This document shows positions 44,091-53,313 of a stretch of 64,000 bases of DNA, piece after piece. The stretch is taken from positions 95,550-159,549 of the forward strand of contig PLXC01000026.1 of the NCBI GenBank assembly GCA_003151275.1, given 5' to 3'. The stretch is from Candidatus Melainabacteria bacterium (GTDB lineage: Bacteria; Cyanobacteriota; Vampirovibrionia; Obscuribacterales; Obscuribacteraceae). The notes under the pieces were generated by a model. That model saw only the letters and a program-made list of their open reading frames with translations, ran no database searches and was not told the origin of the DNA. Positions within the stretch are counted from its first letter, which is position 1. Each line of letters starts with the position of its first letter. The translations under genes and the position numbers were made by a program.

Positions 44091-45200
44091 TTGGTTTTCA
44101 TTCTTCTGTTTTTGCTGATTGTGATGTCGCTGCCAACCTCAGCGGCTATGCCTGCTCGGCTCACAATTCATCTTTTCGAATCCCATCCTCCGTCCAGCCG
44201 CCTGAATGTCGAAGGTCCCTTTCGTGTGATTGAACCATCTCGCGCCGTTCCTGCCGGAAAATATTATTTCGAATCAGGGGGCGGAGTGATCCACCTTCGC
44301 TCTGCTCTAAAAAATCACCCATTCCGCATGGATGCGCAAAGATTTTCTTTGACTTCGAATCATGGCGTTGCATTGCAATACAGCACCAGCAAACCAAGAC
44401 GCTATGCCGGGATCTTGAATATCCAGCGCGATCGAGACAACCTTCGCGTGGAAAACGTCGTCTCCGCACGGGATTACATAATGAGCGTGGTTGGCAGCGA
44501 GTCCAATATTTCCTTTCCACTTGAAAGTGCCAAGGCGCAAGCGGTTCTGACTCAGACGCGTGTCTACAGGACACGCCCTGGTGACTCTATAGGCGATTCG
44601 ACACAGCAGGAGTCATATTTCGGCACAGACTATGTCACTCCGCTTGTAGAAAAGGCTGTAGGAAGCGTTTGGGGGCAAATTCTCACCTACCACAATGAAC
44701 CAATTCATATTTTCTATCATTCGACTTGCGCTGGTAGCACCAGTGATGCCTTCAAAGTATTCGGCGAAGGAGCCAGCAACATGCCTTACATGCCGTGTGT
44801 GCGGTGTGATTTTTGCCGCGACTCACCCTTTTGGAAGCCAACGCGGACGCGCATCCCGCTTGCAGATTTGACCAAGGAATTTGGATCAGTACCCGACATC
44901 AACTCATACGATTGTGCGAAGCGCCCAACCGGCTTGACGCTGCATCAATGTGGACGAATCGTAGACATATCGGGATATCAATTCTGGATCAAGCTTGGTC
45001 AGCGCTTTGGATGGGATAAGGCGCCGGGAACGCGCTTTAAAATTAGTCGCAAAGGAGCCGACGCGGAAGTCGAATCAACCGGGGCTGGTCACGGTGTTGG
45101 CATGTGTCAGTGGGGTGCGGCAGGGTTGGCTAAACGGGGCAAGACCTACAGTGAAATTCTCAAGTTTTATTTCCCAGGCACTGAAGTTCGGAAATTGTGA
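44091..45200 (+). CDS. SpoIID/LytB-domain exported protein
   Basis: 369 residues from a TTG start that gives a signal peptide (FILLFLLIVMSLPTSAA). The SpoIID domain is shown by ARDYIMSVVGSES (catalytic-type Glu), FYHSTCAGSTSD (His and Cys) and the C-terminal HGVGMCQWGAAGLAKRG...YFPGTEV. SpoIID is a lytic transglycosylase that cuts denuded peptidoglycan; in non-sporulating bacteria its relatives act in wall remodelling. Two further CxxC pairs (CVRCDFC) are extra. The upstream spacer is the composite repeat region, whose last CTATCCTAGGAT ends about 15 bp before the start. ATG 44124 would break the signal peptide. Confidence 0.9.
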   Translation: MVFILLFLLIVMSLPTSAAMPARLTIHLFESHPPSSRLNVEGPFRVIEPSRAVPAGKYYFESGGGVIHLRSALKNHPFRMDAQRFSLTSNHGVALQYSTSKPRRYAGILNIQRDRDNLRVENVVSARDYIMSVVGSESNISFPLESAKAQAVLTQTRVYRTRPGDSIGDSTQQESYFGTDYVTPLVEKAVGSVWGQILTYHNEPIHIFYHSTCAGSTSDAFKVFGEGASNMPYMPCVRCDFCRDSPFWKPTRTRIPLADLTKEFGSVPDINSYDCAKRPTGLTLHQCGRIVDISGYQFWIKLGQRFGWDKAPGTRFKISRKGADAEVESTGAGHGVGMCQWGAAGLAKRGKTYSEILKFYFPGTEVRKL

Positions 45201-45227
45201 GTGCGATCGAATGTACCGCTCGTAAGG

Positions 45228-45866
45228 TTAGTTACTTCCACCCAGGTAGCGCGTTACAAGCATTAGAGCATCGTCGTCAGGTCTTGCATATTCAGCCAGC
45301 AAAGCATCGGCTACGATTCTGGGCTTTCCTTCGATCGGCATGGCACCGGCAAATTCTGGCTTGATCCCCGTGGTAGCAAGAATGAGAACGTCACCCATGC
45401 GCACGGGATAAGTTGTATCGCGGATTGTGAACTGATTGTCGCCGACAAATCCCTGCTGATGCTTCAACCAGTTGTACCGTGGGTCGGCTGTAGGACTGCG
45501 GTGGTAGAGGAATCCCTGCACATTGCCGACGCCGAACCAGTTGGCTGTATGGTATGAAGTATTAAAAATGGTCGCGCTAATTGAGCAACCGCCGGTTTCT
45601 TTAGCACAACGGTCGGCTCGATTAAAAAGATCAACTAAGGAATGATGAGTAAAACCTTCAAATACTTCGGCCGCAGCCTTCGCCGCCATGTTGCCGTCCT
45701 TGCCATCTTGCGTAGCATCAATGACGGCGATCAGAAACCCGCTTGGAGTCGACTTTACGACCGATGTCAGCGAGCTTTTCTGTTCGGCAACTTTAATGCT
45801 GCGTCGACCCACGGCCCATTCGACTACGGAACTTTGTTGCTGAAGTTGTTTGGAATCGATACTCAT
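45228..45866 (-). CDS. PP2C/SpoIIE-like serine phosphatase, RsbX type
   Basis: 212 residues of a PP2C-like fold. AVIDATQDGKDGNMAAKAA replaces the usual DGxGHG metal loop: the Asp-Gly is kept but the His is Asp or Gly. MGDVLILATTGI resembles the DxxLLxTDG strand but lacks the second Asp, while the C-terminal DDDALMLVTRYLG matches DDxTLLVxR. RsbX-type enzymes dephosphorylate anti-anti-sigma factors. Loss of two metal residues leaves activity in doubt, and it may be a binding-only homologue. It is divergent from a TPR protein, 95 bp apart. Confidence 0.78.
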   Translation of the reverse strand: MSIDSKQLQQQSSVVEWAVGRRSIKVAEQKSSLTSVVKSTPSGFLIAVIDATQDGKDGNMAAKAAAEVFEGFTHHSLVDLFNRADRCAKETGGCSISATIFNTSYHTANWFGVGNVQGFLYHRSPTADPRYNWLKHQQGFVGDNQFTIRDTTYPVRMGDVLILATTGIKPEFAGAMPIEGKPRIVADALLAEYARPDDDALMLVTRYLGGSN

Positions 45867-45961
45867 ATATTGGGTCCTACATGCTTAGAAACGCGCCGTT
45901 GCGCAGCCGGTAATGATATCATTCCAAATAACTTTGTTGCGGTAACGCTTAGGAAATCAGA

Positions 45962-46945
45962 ATGATGATTCCCGCCAGAGAAGTTCCTCCAGGACTGACA
46001 GCCGATGAATACTTGAAGTTAAGTATTCAGTACTTGCTTATGAATTGGAAAAAGCAGATGGTTATTGCCGCCAAGAAAGCCATGGAAGGCGGCAATCCCA
46101 TGAAAAGCCGGCAGGTTGAGGGTCTTAGTGACGAGGAATACAAAAAACTTGGCATGATGCTCGGCATCGTCGAAACGACGATGGAAATTGGCGATCAAGC
46201 AAATGAGGTCGTCAGGTCAGCCTTTGAAGCAATGCAGCAGGCAGCCTCCTACGCTGATCAGGCTCTCGATGAGTTCGAGCCGATTATTGAAGTCAAAAAT
46301 GAACTCCAAAACACGCTGAAATCCTGGACCGAACAGGCTGCCGAAGCTATAAATAAAGCAGTTGAAGAGATACTGCTGCCCGCTCTTGGATTGCCCACCA
46401 GAGACGTGCCTCAAGGCATGTCGGCAGAAGAATATTTCCGCATCGCCAATCAATATAAAACGATGGGATGGACCGAACAGGCTCGGGATGCGCTTTTACT
46501 GGCTAATGAAATTGATCCTAAGGATGTTGGTCCCAAAGCCATGCGTTATCTGCGCACTAAGATTCCGCGCCACCCTGTGCCTCATCATGCAGTCAAGAAA
46601 AATATCTGGGGACACAGCCTATTCTTGCGTGGCGAGCTTGATAGCGCCAAAACGACTTTTGAAGAGTTGATAAAAAATTACCCTGACTTTGAATGGCCCT
46701 ATGGAAATCTGGGCGCTGTTTATATTCAACAGGGAAAAATCAGTAACGCAAAAGATGTTCTATCTAAAGCGCTAGACATCAACGGGGACTATTTGAACGC
46801 CTGGCTTCATCTAGCAAGGGCGCGGGCTGCCGTTCTCGAAGTGCGCGAAGCTCAAAGTTGCATCGATAAGGCGGTTCGCCTTGATCCCGATGATCAAGCG
46901 GTGCAATCGTTGAAGACGCTGATTGAATTCTTGGGTTCTATATAA
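45962..46945 (+). CDS. TPR protein with duplicated N-terminal module
   Basis: 327 residues, no signal peptide. Two similar starts of a module, REVPPGLTADEYLKLSIQYL (6-25) and RDVPQGMSAEEYFRIANQYK (150-169), show an internal duplication. The C-terminal third has TPRs (WPYGNLGAVYIQQGKISNAK..., AWLHLARARAAVLEVREAQ). It is probably a cytoplasmic protein-binding scaffold, divergent from the PP2C-like phosphatase and possibly its partner; this is contextual only. Confidence 0.83.
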   Translation: MMIPAREVPPGLTADEYLKLSIQYLLMNWKKQMVIAAKKAMEGGNPMKSRQVEGLSDEEYKKLGMMLGIVETTMEIGDQANEVVRSAFEAMQQAASYADQALDEFEPIIEVKNELQNTLKSWTEQAAEAINKAVEEILLPALGLPTRDVPQGMSAEEYFRIANQYKTMGWTEQARDALLLANEIDPKDVGPKAMRYLRTKIPRHPVPHHAVKKNIWGHSLFLRGELDSAKTTFEELIKNYPDFEWPYGNLGAVYIQQGKISNAKDVLSKALDINGDYLNAWLHLARARAAVLEVREAQSCIDKAVRLDPDDQAVQSLKTLIEFLGSI

Positions 46946-47115
46946 GGCCTACTTTCTAGTTTGGATAAATTACCCTGGCAGCGCCGGCACCCTTGCTGTG
47001 GCTGATCAATCGACATTGAACACTGCTGCAACATGACCAACAAGGGCGCCAAAGCGCTGGCATACTTCCAATCGCTAGGCTACTAGACAACCTCCTCAAT
47101 CAGGCTTGCTGCACA

Positions 47116-47135
47116 GGCCATCCATAGGATAGACT
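47116..47135 (+). promoter_or_regulatory. CCATCC/GGATAGACT element
   Basis: GGCCATCCATAGGATAGACT lies about 40 bp before the aminotransferase start and is related to the CTATCC...GGATAG elements elsewhere. The preceding spacer (46946-47115) also holds a GCTTGCTGCACAGGCC fragment of the 43838 repeat but no gene. Confidence 0.45.
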
Positions 47136-47172
47136 TGTCGACTGATCAATAGTAAAAGCAAGGAGCTGATAG

Positions 47173-48351
47173 ATGCAGTCTCAACTTCGCAAAATTGCGT
47201 CGGCAAAAGCGAGTCAATTCCAGGAATCAGTAATTCGCGAAATGTCTCGCTTAGCCGCCCAGCACAAAGCGGTCAATTTGGCCCAGGGATTGCCTGACTT
47301 CCCGTGCCCGCCTGAGCTTAAAGTGGCGGGTGCACAAGCTCTGAACGACAACATCAATCAATATGCTGTCACTTGGGGCGATGCCTTGTTGCGCCAAGCG
47401 ATTGCTGAGAAGTGCAAAAAATATTCTGCAATGACAGTGGATCCTGATACTGAAATCACAGTTACCTGTGGCGCCACCGAAGCTATGGTGGCGACTATGC
47501 TGGCGCTTGTTGATCCAGGCGATGAGGTCATTGTTTTCGAGCCGTTTTATGAAAATTACGGACCAGATGCCATCTTATGTGGTGCCACTCCGAAGTATGT
47601 TTCTATGCATCCGCCAAATTGGGACTTTGATCCAGCTGAGTTGGAGAAGGCTTTTAACGACAAGACTCGCGCCATCATTTTGAACACTCCGCATAACCCG
47701 ACCGGGAAAGTTTTTTCAAAAGAGGAAATGCAGAACATGGCGCGCCTTTGTCAGAAGTGGGGCGTGCTCGCCATCACAGATGAGATTTACGAGCACATTC
47801 TCTATGATGGTGCCAAGCATTACTCAATTGCCTCCTTCCCGGGAATGGAAGATCTGACGGTGACGATCAACAGCCTATCTAAAACATACAGCGTCACGGG
47901 TTGGCGAGTTGGCTGGGCGATCGCTAATAAAGAATTGACCTTACCGATTCGCAAAGTGCACGACTTCTTGACGGTTGGATCGCCTGCACCGCTGCAAAGA
48001 GCCGGCGTCACGGCGCTGAATTTGCCGGAAAGCTATTACACCGAACTCGAAGCAGAGTACAACGTGAGCCGCGCCTTCATGCTGGAAACGCTTGATAAGG
48101 TCGGTATTCCATATTTCATCCCCCAAGGAGCCTATTATGCGTTCTGCGACATTAGTTCTTTTGGTTATGATAACGACCTTCATTTCACAAAACATTTGGT
48201 CGAGCAAATTGGCGTTGCCGTAGTGCCTGGAGCCAGCTTCTTTGGTCCATCGGCGAAACTTGCCCGCAACTATGTGCGCTTCTGTTTTAGCCGGCAAATG
48301 GATACTCTGATCGCCGGCAGAGAACGGTTGCTTAAGCTCAAGCACGCTTAA
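47173..48351 (+). CDS. Class I/II pyridoxal-phosphate aminotransferase
   Basis: 392 residues of the fold-type I aminotransferase family. NLAQGLPDFPCP, TCGATEAMVA, the substrate segment NTPHNPTGKVFS, TDEIYEHILYDG, the PLP-lysine motif SLSKTYSVTGWRVGW and the C-terminal RFCFSR arginine are all visible. The closest resemblance is to the methionine/kynurenine/DapC-like transaminases (YbdL, KAT), so a broad amino-acid-to-2-oxoglutarate transfer is likely. AAGGAG precedes ATG 47173 by 7 nt. Alone on the plus strand between a TPR gene and the efflux operon. Confidence 0.93.
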   Translation: MQSQLRKIASAKASQFQESVIREMSRLAAQHKAVNLAQGLPDFPCPPELKVAGAQALNDNINQYAVTWGDALLRQAIAEKCKKYSAMTVDPDTEITVTCGATEAMVATMLALVDPGDEVIVFEPFYENYGPDAILCGATPKYVSMHPPNWDFDPAELEKAFNDKTRAIILNTPHNPTGKVFSKEEMQNMARLCQKWGVLAITDEIYEHILYDGAKHYSIASFPGMEDLTVTINSLSKTYSVTGWRVGWAIANKELTLPIRKVHDFLTVGSPAPLQRAGVTALNLPESYYTELEAEYNVSRAFMLETLDKVGIPYFIPQGAYYAFCDISSFGYDNDLHFTKHLVEQIGVAVVPGASFFGPSAKLARNYVRFCFSRQMDTLIAGRERLLKLKHA

Positions 48352-48535
48352 TACCGTCCGAAAGTGAGACCTGAAACCCGAGAACGCCGGTCTGACTGGT
48401 GTTTCAACTTCCCGACCTAATCATTAGCGGCTCCGTTTTAATAACCAAATGCGGTACTAAAACGAGAATCTTTCGCATTAGCTGGATATTCCGGCTATTC
48501 AGCGCTAGCATATCGGTATCGGAACTTGTTAACCC

Positions 48536-49780
48536 ATGTCACTTAAAACCTTACGAATCCTTCTCACTCTTCTCTCTGCCGTGTTCGTGCAGGGATGTGA
48601 ACGGCACGCGCAATCGTCTGAGATGACTCTTCCTTTGCCAGCCAAATCGCAATCCCCTTCTGGCTCAAGCGATATGGTGATCCTCAATCCAAAGGCCGTT
48701 GAACTTTCGGGGATCAAATCATCCCTGATTACGTCCGAACCGGGCACTGCACAAATAAAAACCACCGGTGAAATTAAAGCGGCCGAACCGAACGTTTTTC
48801 ACATCAGTTCGCTTGTAGTCGGTCGGGTTGTCTCTGACAAAGCCAATCTTGGTGATTTTATAAAACAGGGGCAGATTCTAGCGCTTGTTCAGAATCCTGA
48901 AGTGACAAAGGTGGCGGGCGATTACATTCATCAGTTGCATCAAAATGAAGTAGAGCAACAACAAGCCAAAGCAAAATTAGGGCTTGCTGATAGAACGCTT
49001 GAACGCGTCACTCAGCTCAATAAGGAAGGCATTGCGCCTCAGAAAGATGTATATGCAGCGCAGAATGCCAAAGAGCTGATTCAAATCGAATTGCAGGGAT
49101 TGAAAGAGCACACTATTCATATCACGGCGGAAACGAGAGAGTTGCTTAAACAGTATGGCGTTCAAATGTCCGAAACAAATGACATTCGAAAGGTGCCATC
49201 CAGCAGCCCGCTGCGTTCGCCTCGAGCTGGTGTGATAATTGATAAATCAATCACTCTTGGCGATGTTGTCGATACTTCTAAGCCACTTTATGTGGTGGCA
49301 GATCTCTCTAATGTCTGGCTCGATATTAATGTTTTCGACAAAGACATTGCTATTGTAAAAGTCGGTCAGGCTATTGTTTTTCGAAGCGACAGTTTGCCTG
49401 GTCGTGCCATCCAGGGGCATATCAGCTACATCCAGCCTCAAGCCGGAGACAACAAGACTTTTGTGGCGCGCGCTGTTTTGAATAATCCAGGATTTCTTTT
49501 GAAACCGGGCATGTTCGGACAAGTAGAAATTGTAGCCGCCAATGTCTCCATGGGTGCCTATATACCGGACAGCGCTTTGCAGCGTTTCAATAATGAAACC
49601 TTCGCCTTTATCGACCAGGGAAATGATCACTATCTCAAACGCAAGATCGCTTTGGGTCAGCGGATCATGGATGGGTACATAGTTACCTCTGGTATCGCGG
49701 TTGGTGATCGGGTGGTCACCTCGGGCGCCTTGACCGTTAAGGCGGAATTGTTGAAAGGTACAATTGGGCAGGGCGAGTAG
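48536..49780 (+). CDS. RND efflux periplasmic adaptor (CzcB/CusB type), lipoprotein
   Basis: 414 residues. LLSAVFVQGCERHAQ is a lipobox, so the adaptor is probably lipid-anchored. Barrel-sandwich/lipoyl halves lie at about 80-125 (HISSLVVGRVVSDKANLGDF) and 220-260, with a hairpin between (QQQAKAKLGLADRTLERVTQL) and beta-barrel and membrane-proximal domains after. Such adaptors bridge an inner-membrane RND pump to an outer-membrane channel, and CusB/CzcB types also bind metal. It is followed after 5 bp by the pump gene. No ribosome site is obvious before ATG 48536. Confidence 0.92.
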   Translation: MSLKTLRILLTLLSAVFVQGCERHAQSSEMTLPLPAKSQSPSGSSDMVILNPKAVELSGIKSSLITSEPGTAQIKTTGEIKAAEPNVFHISSLVVGRVVSDKANLGDFIKQGQILALVQNPEVTKVAGDYIHQLHQNEVEQQQAKAKLGLADRTLERVTQLNKEGIAPQKDVYAAQNAKELIQIELQGLKEHTIHITAETRELLKQYGVQMSETNDIRKVPSSSPLRSPRAGVIIDKSITLGDVVDTSKPLYVVADLSNVWLDINVFDKDIAIVKVGQAIVFRSDSLPGRAIQGHISYIQPQAGDNKTFVARAVLNNPGFLLKPGMFGQVEIVAANVSMGAYIPDSALQRFNNETFAFIDQGNDHYLKRKIALGQRIMDGYIVTSGIAVGDRVVTSGALTVKAELLKGTIGQGE

Positions 49781-49785
49781 GTCGA

Positions 49786-52700
49786 ATGGAAGATTTCTTC
49801 GTACGGCTAACGAGGTATCGACTGGCGGTGTGCCTTGTCTTTGCGGGATTCTTCGCGGCCGGCATCTATGCTTTACTAAATTTACCGATCGACGCCTTTC
49901 CTGATCTGGCAAACAATCAGGTCCAGGTTTTGACCGAGGCACCTGCTATGGGTCCACTCGAAGTGGAGCAGCTCGTCACGATTCCAATAGAGTCGATTAT
50001 GAACGGTTTACCCAACGTCGTGCAGATCCGCTCATTGTCAAAATATGGATTATCCGTAGTAACTGTTGTTTTTAAAGACAACGTCGACACCTACTTTGCC
50101 AGACAGATTGTCTTCGAACGGCTTCAGACCGCTAAAGCGCGCATTCCTTCTGACTGCGTTCCCCAACTTGGCCCGACCAGCACTGCCATGGGTGAGATTT
50201 TTCAGTACACCGTATCTGGTGCCGACAAATCGCTCACTGACTTGAAAACCTTGCATGAATGGGACATCAAATATCAACTGCGAACAGTACCAGGCGTGGC
50301 TGAGGTCAATACGTGGGGCGGTTATACAGACGAGTATGTCGTTACCGTGGAACCAACCAGATTGCAGCAATACAATTTGACGATTCAGGATGTATTTAAC
50401 GCTATTCGACAGAATAACGAAAACTTCGGTGCCGGTATTATCGATCATGAAAAAGAACAATACGTCGTGCGCGGAATCGGACGAGTCAATTCGCTTGAAA
50501 ATATCGAGAACATTATCGTCACCAGAAAGAAGGACGTGCCTGTACTTTTGAAAAATCTTGGCACGGTGGGGCATGGCACAGCACTAAGACAAGGTGCCTC
50601 AACCAAAAATGGCGAAGGAGAGGTTGTCGTTGGCTTGGTGATGATGCTCAAAGGTGACAATAGCCGAGAGGTTATTCAACGTGTCAAAGAGAAAATTCGG
50701 GATATACAAAAGACACTTCCGGAAGGCGTCGCATTGCAACCGTTTTACGATCAATCAGGACTGGTTGAGCAAACGATTGACACTGTGCGAAACAATCTTC
50801 TTGAAGGCGGCTTCCTTGTAATTGCTGTGCTTTTGCTCATGGTCGGGCATTTTCGGGCTGCTGCAATTGTCGCTCTGGCAATACCACTTTCGATGACGTT
50901 CTCATTTATCGGCATGCGTTGGCTAGGAATTTCTGCCAACATCATGAGTTTAGGTGCCGTTGATTTCGGCATGATTGTGGACGGCTCGATCGTTATGGTT
51001 GAAAACATCATGCGCAACATGTCCAATGCTGGTACGGCGAACAAGAACGAAATTATCCAACTTTCTGTCAGGCAAGTTTGTCGGCCAATTCTCTTCGGCA
51101 TTCTCATCATCGCCGTCGTTTACCTGCCAGTGCTCTGTTTGGAAGGCATGGAATACAAAATGTTTGCCCCAATGGTGATCACTGTTTGCTCGGCGTTGTT
51201 TGGATCGTTGCTAATCTCCTTGATTCTGGTGCCTGTATTGTGCAGTTTGTTGCTGCCCAATAGAATTACAGAACGCGAAAGCATTATTCTGAAACTAATC
51301 ACGCCACCGTATTTGATGTTGTTCGATTGGGTCGTCACGCACAGAATATTGACGATCACGCTGGCTGGCATAGCACTTTGCCTTGCTTTGAGTTCAGTGC
51401 CATTTCTGGGTACCGAGTTCGTGCCAAAGCTTGACGAAGGCGACATACTTGTCGAGATCAAGAACTTTCCCAGCATTTCGCTCCAAGGAGGACTCGAGGT
51501 TGCTACGCATGTAGAAGCCTTGATTAAACAGATTCCGGAGGTTAAGACCTGCGTGTCTCGCACCGGCCGACCTGACTTGGCTACCGACCCAATGGGCGTC
51601 TACGCGTCAGATGTGTATGTGATTCTGAAACCCAAAAATGAATGGCGAGCAGGTGTGACGAAGGAATCAATTACAGAGACGATCCGAAAAGCCTTAGAAA
51701 CACAAATCGCCGGAGCGCAATTCAATTTTACGCAACCGATTGCCATGCGTGTTGACGAACTTGTCTCAGGAGTTCGTGCAGATGTGGCCGTGAAGCTGTT
51801 TGGCGATGATATGGATTATCTGCAACAAGAGGCAGCCGACATACAAAAGGTTGTCGGCTCTGTAAAAGGCGCTACTGACTTACAAATTGAAAAAGTATTC
51901 GGCACGGCTCAAATCCTAATCATTCCTGACCGCCTAAAGCTGGCGCGGTATGGCATTACTGTCGACGAAATTAGGCAGATCTCTGAAACAGCCATAATCG
52001 GCACGCCGGTGTCGCAAGTGTTGAGTGGGCGCCGGCGATTTGATTTGCGAGTCAAGTTACCGAAGGGTAGCAATCTCGAACCTGCCAATGTTGGAGATCT
52101 GCTCGTCGAAACCGCAAGTGGTGCGCGGATTCCTTTGAGCCAACTTGCTGAGATCCGCATGGAGCAGGGAATGGAAGTGGTAAATCGAGAGTTTGGACAG
52201 CGTCGCATTGTCGTTCAGTGTAATGTGCGCGGCAGAGACGTTGGCTCATTCGTGGCTGAGTGTCAGCAAAAGCTTACCGCTGGCGTAAAGTTGAAACCAG
52301 GATATTACATGACATGGGGCGGTCAGTTTGAAAACCAAGAGCGGGCGATGAAGCGGCTCTCCTACGTCGTACCGATTTCAATTTTGATCATCTTCATACT
52401 TCTGACGGTCACGTTTGCCGCAATTAAAGAAGCGTTGATAGTCTTGCTGAACGTTCCCTTCGCCTTGATTGGCGGTGTGCTCGCGTTGTGGATGCGTGGC
52501 ATGTATTTGAGTGTTCCAGCCACGATTGGATTCGTTGCCCTGTTTGGTGTCGCCGTGCTTAATGGTCTTGTTCTTATTTCCGCGGTGAACAGACTGATTG
52601 CAGATGGAATGGATGTTGATACAGCATTGCGCAAAGGTGTTGAGAGCAGGCTGCGTCCCGTGCTCATGACTGCAATGGTGGCATCGCTCGGATTTCTGCC

Positions 52701-52890
52701 GATGGCACTTTCTCAAGGGGCTGGAGCCGAAGTGCAGAAGCCATTGGCGACGGTCGTGATCGGTGGTTTATGCAGTTCAACGATCCTGACGTTGCTTGTC
52801 TTGCCTGCAGTTTATGCACTTGTCTTTAAGAAGCGGGCTGCACGCCGAGAAGAAGAGGTCGTGGTTGAACATTCGTCCGTGGAGCCGTGA
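49786..52890 (+). CDS. Heavy-metal RND efflux transporter (CzcA/CusA family)
   Basis: 1034 residues, full length for the HME-RND family, with twelve transmembrane helices in two sets and two large periplasmic loops. DFGMIVDGSIVMVEN in helix 4 matches the CzcA-type proton-relay motif (DFGxxVDG...EN), pointing to divalent metals such as Zn, Co, Cd or Ni rather than CusA's Cu/Ag pattern; the substrate is inferred. FLGTEFVPKLDEGDILVEIK is the usual first-loop segment. It is co-transcribed with the adaptor 5 bp upstream. No outer-membrane factor (CzcC/TolC) gene is in the window, so a channel from elsewhere must be used. Confidence 0.96.
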   Translation: MEDFFVRLTRYRLAVCLVFAGFFAAGIYALLNLPIDAFPDLANNQVQVLTEAPAMGPLEVEQLVTIPIESIMNGLPNVVQIRSLSKYGLSVVTVVFKDNVDTYFARQIVFERLQTAKARIPSDCVPQLGPTSTAMGEIFQYTVSGADKSLTDLKTLHEWDIKYQLRTVPGVAEVNTWGGYTDEYVVTVEPTRLQQYNLTIQDVFNAIRQNNENFGAGIIDHEKEQYVVRGIGRVNSLENIENIIVTRKKDVPVLLKNLGTVGHGTALRQGASTKNGEGEVVVGLVMMLKGDNSREVIQRVKEKIRDIQKTLPEGVALQPFYDQSGLVEQTIDTVRNNLLEGGFLVIAVLLLMVGHFRAAAIVALAIPLSMTFSFIGMRWLGISANIMSLGAVDFGMIVDGSIVMVENIMRNMSNAGTANKNEIIQLSVRQVCRPILFGILIIAVVYLPVLCLEGMEYKMFAPMVITVCSALFGSLLISLILVPVLCSLLLPNRITERESIILKLITPPYLMLFDWVVTHRILTITLAGIALCLALSSVPFLGTEFVPKLDEGDILVEIKNFPSISLQGGLEVATHVEALIKQIPEVKTCVSRTGRPDLATDPMGVYASDVYVILKPKNEWRAGVTKESITETIRKALETQIAGAQFNFTQPIAMRVDELVSGVRADVAVKLFGDDMDYLQQEAADIQKVVGSVKGATDLQIEKVFGTAQILIIPDRLKLARYGITVDEIRQISETAIIGTPVSQVLSGRRRFDLRVKLPKGSNLEPANVGDLLVETASGARIPLSQLAEIRMEQGMEVVNREFGQRRIVVQCNVRGRDVGSFVAECQQKLTAGVKLKPGYYMTWGGQFENQERAMKRLSYVVPISILIIFILLTVTFAAIKEALIVLLNVPFALIGGVLALWMRGMYLSVPATIGFVALFGVAVLNGLVLISAVNRLIADGMDVDTALRKGVESRLRPVLMTAMVASLGFLPMALSQGAGAEVQKPLATVVIGGLCSSTILTLLVLPAVYALVFKKRAARREEEVVVEHSSVEP

Positions 52891-52915
52891 CGCGAAATGG
52901 AGCGGTTCAACCAAC

Positions 52916-53269
52916 CTAAGTGCCGGACAAATCGACAAAGGCTTTTGCGCAAAGTATCTGTCCGATCACGCAGAAAATAAGTATTAGACCCGCTGGCATA
53001 AATTTCTTTGTTTTCATTAGACGCATCGCAAAAACAGCATCTAGAAGCGTATAAGTAATGAAAGAAGCGATCATTGCTTCCTTTACTTTGCCATTGCAGG
53101 CGACGCCGAATATTATTGCCAGTATTACCGCACTGACAATGCCGGAGATCAATGAAGCCTTGCTCGAGGCTTTAACGTATCCCATAACACCGCCACCGAG
53201 CACGAGGAACGCCATAAGAAGCATGTAATTGCGCGCAATCTCGATAAAGCTAGTCAAATCGATCACCAT
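52916..53269 (-). CDS. TMEM14-like small membrane protein
   Basis: About 117 residues with four hydrophobic segments. LVLGGGVMGYVKASSKASLISG and KTKKFMPAGLILIF match the TMEM14 (UPF0136) family, best known from eukaryotic mitochondrial/ER proteins and cyanobacterial/plant plastid relatives (FAX-like). ATG 53269 is preferred over TTG 53275. It lies 26 bp past the efflux pump gene on the other strand and 38 bp from the phosphatase gene. A lipid or fatty-acid role is known for some relatives; here unknown. Confidence 0.78.
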   Translation of the reverse strand: MVIDLTSFIEIARNYMLLMAFLVLGGGVMGYVKASSKASLISGIVSAVILAIIFGVACNGKVKEAMIASFITYTLLDAVFAMRLMKTKKFMPAGLILIFCVIGQILCAKAFVDLSGT

Positions 53270-53313
53270 CAGCAAGTATTGCGCACTAACTTACCATAGT
53301 GACATCTTGTTTT

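Noticed and set aside
49247..49942. A 231-residue minus-strand open frame
   Set aside because: Antisense to the RND adaptor and pump, both clear full-length families.
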